A DNA stretch of 58,430 nucleotides, taken from Myxococcales bacterium. GTDB lineage: Bacteria > Myxococcota > Myxococcia > Myxococcales > Myxococcaceae. The notes beneath the pieces were generated by a model. The model did no database searches. It had not been told where the DNA came from and worked only from the letters and a program-made list of their open reading frames with translations. Made by a program: the position numbers and the translations under genes. Location: positions 1-58,430 of the forward strand of contig JAUXRI010000269.1 in NCBI GenBank assembly GCA_030681895.1. The letters run 5' to 3'. Shown piece after piece: positions 54,121 to 58,430 of the stretch (position 1 is the first letter of the stretch; each line of letters begins with the position of its first letter).

Positions 54121-55335
54121 GTGTTCCGTCGTCTGCTGCTGCTCGCCCTGTTGCCGAACTTCGCTTTCGCGTGGGGCTTCGACGGTCACCGCCGCCTCGC
54201 GTCGATGATGCAGGAGCCGCTCCCGGCCAACCACTGCCTCACCGCCTGGTTCACCGCCCGGCAGACCGCCGCGCTGCAAGACCGCGCGTGCGACCCTGAC
54301 CGGGACCGGAACACCGACCCGACCGAAGCGCCGCGCCACTACCTCGAGATCGACTGGGTCAACCCGCCCGCGTCCTACCCGCGCGACTGGCAGCAGGCGC
54401 TGGCCGACCTTCGCCAGAACGCGACCCGCAACGGCACCGTGCCGTGGAGAGTGGAGGACCAGTACGCCGGCCTCGTCGGCGCCTTCCGTGCGCGTGACGT
54501 CAACCTCATCCTCGACCGCGCGTTCTACATGTCTCACTACGTCACCGACTCGTTCTCGGTGCTGCACAACACGAAGAACTTCGACCCCAACGACGGCCTC
54601 CACAGCCGCTGGGAGTCGGACATGTTGAACACCCCCGCCAACATCAACGCGATTCGAGACCAGGCGCGCATGCTGTACGGCACGCCGGGCCGCATCGACC
54701 CGCGCTACGCGACGTTCGACATCGTGCTCGTCGGCAACGGGCTCGTCGGGCAGCTCGTCGCCGCCGACGTCGCCGCGGGTGGGCTCGATGCCGGTGGCGG
54801 AGGCTACCAGCGCACGGTGCTCTTCACGCAGTCTCGAGAGCTCACCGCGCGCCGCTGGGCCGACGCGCTCACCGTCATGGCCTCGCTGTTGTGGATGGCG
54901 TGGGCCGACGCGGGCGCTCCCGACCTGCCTGGCTTCACCGCCGGTTGCGCGCGCACCACGCCGATGGCGCCTGCGACCTTGAGAGGTTTTCCCGTGATGG
55001 GCGGGTGGACGCCTGCGCCTGTCGTTCCTCCCGTCGACGCTGGTCCTGTTCCTGACGCTGGCCGCCCCGACGCGGGCCGTCCCGATGCGAGCGTGAGTGA
55101 CGGTGGCGCCGGTGGTGGTTCCGCAGGTGGTGGGACCGCTGCAGGTGGTGGGACGGCTGCAGGTGGTGGAGGCGGCATGTTCAACGTGGGTGGCGGCGAC
55201 ATCTTCGTGCCGTTCGACGCCGGCCTTCCGCAGCGCATGGAGCCCGTTGGCTGTCAGTGTCAGAGCGCTCCCGGGTTCTTCGTGCTGCTGGGCCTCGTCG
55301 CGCTGTTCCTCCGTCGCCCGCGCACGACGTCATGA
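54121..55335 (+). CDS. Secreted phospholipase C/P1-nuclease-type zinc enzyme with MYXO-CTERM-like tail
   Basis: 404 residues from the GTG at 54121 (AAGGG site upstream). Signal cleavage after NFAFA leaves Trp as the mature N-terminus followed by His (WGFDGHRRL), the Trp1/His zinc site of phospholipase C and S1/P1 nucleases. Other ligands fit: HYLEIDW, the HxxxD...H set in FYMSHYVTDSFSVLHN, and His with Glu in GLHSRWESDM; Glu at the last position is as in phospholipase C. A Pro/Asp and Gly-rich linker (about 295-355) leads to a C-terminal tripartite signal (CQCQSAPGFFVLLGLVALFLRR) like MYXO-CTERM. Substrate, lipid or nucleic acid, is undetermined. It follows the sigma genes by 62 bases. Confidence 0.87.
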   Translation: MFRRLLLLALLPNFAFAWGFDGHRRLASMMQEPLPANHCLTAWFTARQTAALQDRACDPDRDRNTDPTEAPRHYLEIDWVNPPASYPRDWQQALADLRQNATRNGTVPWRVEDQYAGLVGAFRARDVNLILDRAFYMSHYVTDSFSVLHNTKNFDPNDGLHSRWESDMLNTPANINAIRDQARMLYGTPGRIDPRYATFDIVLVGNGLVGQLVAADVAAGGLDAGGGGYQRTVLFTQSRELTARRWADALTVMASLLWMAWADAGAPDLPGFTAGCARTTPMAPATLRGFPVMGGWTPAPVVPPVDAGPVPDAGRPDAGRPDASVSDGGAGGGSAGGGTAAGGGTAAGGGGGMFNVGGGDIFVPFDAGLPQRMEPVGCQCQSAPGFFVLLGLVALFLRRPRTTS

Positions 55336-55823
55336 GGTGGCTCGTCCTCGGAGTCGGGCTCGCGCTCGCCGCGTGCCGCAAAGACGCTCCTGACCCGTAC
55401 GCCGAAGCGAAGGCACGGCACCTCGCGCTCGTCACGAAGGGCGAGCGACCGGACTCGAAGGCCTTCGACGAGGTGCTCGTCCTCCTCGACGCGGTGCCGG
55501 CCTCGAGCCCGAAGTTCGTCGACGCGAAGCAGCTCAAGGCCGCCATCGAGAACGTTCGCGTTCACCCACGCCGCCCGCTCGCGAAGGTGCACGCTGACGA
55601 TGGCGACCTGCCGGAAGACATCAAGGCCCAGACGCGCGCGTGTGCAGGCCTCGCGGTGTTGCTCGCCAGAGACGGTGGCGCGACGCCAGCCGTGGTGAAG
55701 GCGCTCGACGACTGCCGCCGGCGCATCGAGAAGCTCGACCGCCAGTACCACGACGCGCACGAGCCGCCGGTCGACGACCTCTCGCAGCGCCTCGACGCGC
55801 TGCTCGACGCTGGAGTGCGGTGA
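55332..55823 (+). CDS. Small hypothetical lipoprotein
   Basis: 163 residues; the ATG at 55332 overlaps the stop of the zinc-enzyme gene (ATGA). The signal ends LGVGLALAAC (Cys14). The remainder is Lys/Asp-rich and helical, with coiled-coil-like segments (KALDDCRRRIEKLDRQYHDA) and no recognised domain. Its coupling to the zinc enzyme suggests a shared role, perhaps as a chaperone or inhibitor. Confidence 0.7.
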   Translation: MRWLVLGVGLALAACRKDAPDPYAEAKARHLALVTKGERPDSKAFDEVLVLLDAVPASSPKFVDAKQLKAAIENVRVHPRRPLAKVHADDGDLPEDIKAQTRACAGLAVLLARDGGATPAVVKALDDCRRRIEKLDRQYHDAHEPPVDDLSQRLDALLDAGVR

Positions 55824-55846
55824 CGGGCTGTGCTTTTCCCCCGCTC

Positions 55847-57574
55847 ATGCCCCGGTCTCTCGGCCTCCTCGCGCTGATCAGCACCACGGCTCTGGCGCAG
55901 GTCCCCGCGGCCGACCTCGAGCAGGTGTGGGTCGAGCCCGCGGGCCGCGGCTCCATGTGGGTCGGCAACGGCCACACGTTGCACGCCGGAGAGTTCCGCG
56001 GCGGCGCGTCGCTCACCTTCGGCTACGGCGCCATGCGCTCGGCCAGCGAGTCGAACCCGCGCACGCTCGTCTCCGACCGCTTCGGCCTGCAGGTCTTCGG
56101 TGCCCTCGGCGTCTTCGACTGGCTCGAGGTGTCGGCCGTCATCCCGGCGATTCTGTATCAACGCGGCTCCGACGCGCTCCCCGTCTCGCAGGCCGGGCTC
56201 GGCAACCCGTGGCTGAACGTTCGAATCCCCATCTGGACGGCGCACGACAAGCCGCTGCTCCTCTCGGCGGGCCTCGGCGTCGGCTTGCCCATCGGCACCG
56301 GCACCGCGCTCGGCAACGGTGGCGTCGCGTTCGCGCCCCGCATCACCGCTGGCCACGTCTTCCGCGAGCTGCAGTTCGGCCTCGAGCTGTCGGGCGTGCT
56401 GCGCTCCACCGTCGACTTCGCACCGAACACCGCCGAGCGCCTCGACGTCGTCGGCTCGCAGGTCTCGCTCGCGGCGATGCTCGCGTCGGTCACGCTCAAC
56501 GGCCCCAGAGGCGAGGGCTCCGTGCGCGTCTTCACGCCGCTCACCGGTGGCCGCATCGGCATCGAGGCGCTCATCGGCGTGCGCTGGCTGGTGGGTGACG
56601 TCGAGCTCTTCGCCGCCGCCGGCCCCGGCTTCTGGGGAGAACCCGCCACGCCGCAAGCCCGCGCGTACCTCGGCGCCGCCTTCTCGAACGCGAAGCCCAC
56701 CCGGCCCGCGTGCATCGAAGGCCTGCCCTACGAGCTGCCCGAGTGCCCCGACCTCGACAAGGACGGCGACGGCGTGCCCAACGTGCGCGACGAGGCGCCG
56801 TTTGCTGCAGAAGACAGGGACGGCTTTCAGGACGTCGACGGCAAGCCCGACCCCGACAACGACGCCGACGACGTGGCCGACGCCGCCGACCGCTGCATGA
56901 ACGAGCGTGGCCCCGTCGAGAAACAGGGCTGCCCCGACCTCGACGGCGACGCCGACGGCTTCGTCGACCGCAAAGACAAGTGCCCCGCGCAGGTGGGCCT
57001 CGCAGAGAACCAGGGCTGCCCCGATGTCGATGAAGACGTCGACACCGTCGTCGACCGCCTCGACCGCTGCCCGGGCGTCACTGGCGCCATCGAGAACGGT
57101 GGCTGTCCCTGGCCTGACTCCGACGGTGACGGCGTCATCGACCGCGAAGACAACTGCCAGAAGGACTCCGGCACGCGCCTCAACCAGGGCTGCCCCGTCG
57201 AGAAGAAGCAGCTCGTCATCATCACGCCCGAGAAGGTCGTCATCAAAGAGAAGGTCTTCTTCGACGCAGGCAAGGCCGTCATCCAGAAGCGCTCCACCGC
57301 GCTCCTCGACAACCTCGCCGCTGTGCTCGTCGATCACCCCGAGGTGAAACACCTGCGCATCGAGGGCCACACCGACAGCGCCGGCAAGGCCGAGGTGAAC
57401 AATGCGCTCTCGTCGGCGCGCGCCGTGGCGGTGAAGGACGCGCTGGTGAAGAAGGGCGTCGACGCGAGCCGGCTCGAGGCCGTCGGCATCGGCAGTGAGC
57501 AGCCGCAGGACACCAACGACACTCCGGCCGGGCGCGAGAACAACCGCCGGGTTGAGTTCATCATCGTGCCGTAA
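55847..57574 (+). CDS. OmpA-family outer-membrane protein with thrombospondin type 3 repeats
   Basis: 575 residues from the ATG at 55847. A signal peptide (LLALISTTALAQ) is followed by an N-terminal beta-barrel of about 250 residues, then TSP3-type calcium-binding repeats (about 300-440: DLDKDGDGVPNVRDE, DGDADGFVDRKDKCP, PDSDGDGVIDREDNC) and an OmpA C-terminal peptidoglycan-binding domain (about 465-575) with VFFDAGKAVI, IEGHTDSAGKAEVNNALS and ENNRRVEFIIV. It ties the outer membrane to the cell wall. It begins 23 bases after the small lipoprotein gene. Confidence 0.93.
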   Translation: MPRSLGLLALISTTALAQVPAADLEQVWVEPAGRGSMWVGNGHTLHAGEFRGGASLTFGYGAMRSASESNPRTLVSDRFGLQVFGALGVFDWLEVSAVIPAILYQRGSDALPVSQAGLGNPWLNVRIPIWTAHDKPLLLSAGLGVGLPIGTGTALGNGGVAFAPRITAGHVFRELQFGLELSGVLRSTVDFAPNTAERLDVVGSQVSLAAMLASVTLNGPRGEGSVRVFTPLTGGRIGIEALIGVRWLVGDVELFAAAGPGFWGEPATPQARAYLGAAFSNAKPTRPACIEGLPYELPECPDLDKDGDGVPNVRDEAPFAAEDRDGFQDVDGKPDPDNDADDVADAADRCMNERGPVEKQGCPDLDGDADGFVDRKDKCPAQVGLAENQGCPDVDEDVDTVVDRLDRCPGVTGAIENGGCPWPDSDGDGVIDREDNCQKDSGTRLNQGCPVEKKQLVIITPEKVVIKEKVFFDAGKAVIQKRSTALLDNLAAVLVDHPEVKHLRIEGHTDSAGKAEVNNALSSARAVAVKDALVKKGVDASRLEAVGIGSEQPQDTNDTPAGRENNRRVEFIIVP

Positions 57575-57589
57575 GACAGTCCGCGCTCG

Positions 57590-58430
57590 ATGGCCGACGT
57601 CGACCTCCTCGACCGAAGCACCTTCGTCACCCGCTTCGGCGCGAACGACGTGCGCGAGCCCGTGCTGGGAAGGCTCCACACGCTGCTGTCGACGCAGCCC
57701 GAGGCCAACCCCGACGCCATCATCGAGTGGCTCGAAGACGTCGTCGGCTGGGTGTTCGAGCGCGGCCACGTGCCCAGCCGTCGGGATGGAGAGGCCGAAC
57801 GTGACGCGAGGCTCCGCGTGCTGCTCGAGGTGTTCGACGAGGTGCCCCGCACGCGCGATGCCGTTCGCCGGGTGCTGACGGGCCTCATCGGGCGGCTGTC
57901 GTCGACGCGGCTGCTGGGTACCGTGGGGCTCCCTCGCCAGCCGGGCATCGTGCGTGAGGTGTTCTCACGCGTCGGCGACAACGTGATGCCCGCGCCGCCC
58001 GTCGGGACCGATCTCGCGCGGCTGCTCGAACGGCTCTTCACCCGTCGCACGTCGGTGGAGTGGTTCCTCGGCCTCTCGCAGCCCGTGCGCGCCCGCCTCG
58101 AGCGCGCGCTTGGCTTCGACGGCGTGCAGGTCGACGCGATGATGGTGCGCGGCGCGAAGGAAGCTGCGCTCAGCCTCGCCACCCAGGTCTCGGCGCTCGG
58201 GCTGCAGCCCCTCATTCAACAGGCCTCGGGGGTCAGCCCCTCGGAGTCACCGTTCGTTCGGCTCACCTCGGTGGTGCTCGCGCTCGTCAAAGGCGCCGGC
58301 GAGGCGGGCCCCATCGATGCCTGTGTCGCCGACTGCCGCGAGGTGCTCCAGCTCGTCCACGATGGCCTCGGAGAGACGGGCATCAGCATCGACCTCGTCT
58401 TCGACCTCGAGCGCGCCCGGGCTTTCCTGA
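57590..58430 (+). CDS. PF10136-type 'site-specific recombinase' family protein, N-terminal part
   Basis: The frame is open from the ATG at 57590 to the right edge (280 codons), so the C-terminus is missing. The sequence is helical and resembles the N-terminal region of the large (about 650 residue) Gcr/PF10136 family: LLDRSTFVTRFGANDVREP, SVEWFLGLSQPVRARLERAL and, near the edge, CREVLQLVHDGLGETGISID followed by LVFDLERARAFL. The family name comes from a Neisseria gene; members usually have several C-terminal membrane segments and their biochemical role is not firmly known, so the name should be treated with caution. Confidence 0.6.
   Translation, partial: MADVDLLDRSTFVTRFGANDVREPVLGRLHTLLSTQPEANPDAIIEWLEDVVGWVFERGHVPSRRDGEAERDARLRVLLEVFDEVPRTRDAVRRVLTGLIGRLSSTRLLGTVGLPRQPGIVREVFSRVGDNVMPAPPVGTDLARLLERLFTRRTSVEWFLGLSQPVRARLERALGFDGVQVDAMMVRGAKEAALSLATQVSALGLQPLIQQASGVSPSESPFVRLTSVVLALVKGAGEAGPIDACVADCREVLQLVHDGLGETGISIDLVFDLERARAFL

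Noticed and set aside
55562..57769. A 735-codon open frame on the minus strand
   Set aside because: It is the shadow of the OmpA-family gene and of its TSP3 repeats; the sequence has no recognisable domain and the plus-strand protein is well supported.
57590..58430. Naming the right-edge gene a true recombinase
   Set aside because: The family label comes from a database name without clear recombinase motifs; the visible part shows none of the tyrosine- or serine-recombinase residues.

Overview
This window is a compact, very GC-rich bacterial chromosome segment with nearly wall-to-wall genes, many 4-base start/stop overlaps, GTG starts, and codons that almost always end in G or C. Several protein traits point to the Myxococcota: lipoproteins with Asp-Ala-Gly or Gly-Gly-Gly linkers (1-2050, 49810-51591, 54121-55335), a MYXO-CTERM-like C-terminus (54121-55335), PATAN/REC regulators, a Ser/Thr-kinase-derived pseudokinase fused to a type II/IV secretion ATPase N-domain, and many Sel1/TPR envelope proteins. 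This assignment comes from reading gene content, not from a phylogeny. I see no rRNA, tRNA, insertion sequence, prophage or CRISPR array.

Layout. 1-4.5 kb (minus): a large lipoprotein cut by the left edge, a PEGA/TPR protein, and a PATAN-REC-PATAN response regulator. 4.6-9.3 kb (plus): a strongly divergent DNA polymerase I paralogue, then a REC-PAS-GGDEF-EAL protein. 9.4-16.6 kb: pseudokinase-MshEN fusion, ABC exporter, lipoprotein, TrmJ-like methyltransferase, YihY protein. 16.8-20.5 kb: a 1214-residue TPR/DUF3857/transglutaminase protein, followed by a 28-bp tandem repeat. 20.6-26.6 kb: a TonB transport locus, with tonB and a TPR gene divergent from a TonB-dependent receptor, a Big-domain lipoprotein and exbD. 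26.9-29.8 kb: envelope genes including a BamE-like lipoprotein divergent from an Omp85-family barrel. 29.8-30.4 kb: a VapBC toxin-antitoxin pair. 30.4-35.2 kb: lipoproteins (one a predicted protein-glutaminase), a cyclophilin, an MBL-fold hydrolase and a TetR regulator.

35.2-39.2 kb (minus): an apparent mreB-M48 protease-oxygenase-like-GNAT operon. 39.4-41.3 kb (plus): spermidine-synthase-like protein, free-standing 5' nuclease, small lipoprotein. 41.4-44.2 kb (minus): a translationally coupled trio of BchE-like B12/radical-SAM protein, pilin-head-like lipoprotein and methyltransferase. 44.4-49.3 kb: alpha/beta hydrolase, acyl-CoA-binding protein, and a zwf-pgl-gnd oxidative pentose-phosphate operon. 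49.4-58.4 kb: DUF1304 protein, BAAT-type lipoprotein, Sel1 protein, then a co-directional run of a lipoprotein, ECF sigma factor, small membrane protein, phospholipase C/P1-type secreted enzyme, lipoprotein, OmpA-family protein, and the start of a PF10136-type 'site-specific recombinase' cut by the right edge.

The least ordinary items are the polymerase I paralogue, which keeps its metal-binding aspartates but has lost most other active-site residues and its nuclease centres; the coupled BchE-like/pilin-like-lipoprotein/methyltransferase cassette; the mreB-metalloprotease operon; and the ECF-sigma operon with a secreted zinc hydrolase. Functions are inferred from motifs read by eye; no database search was possible.
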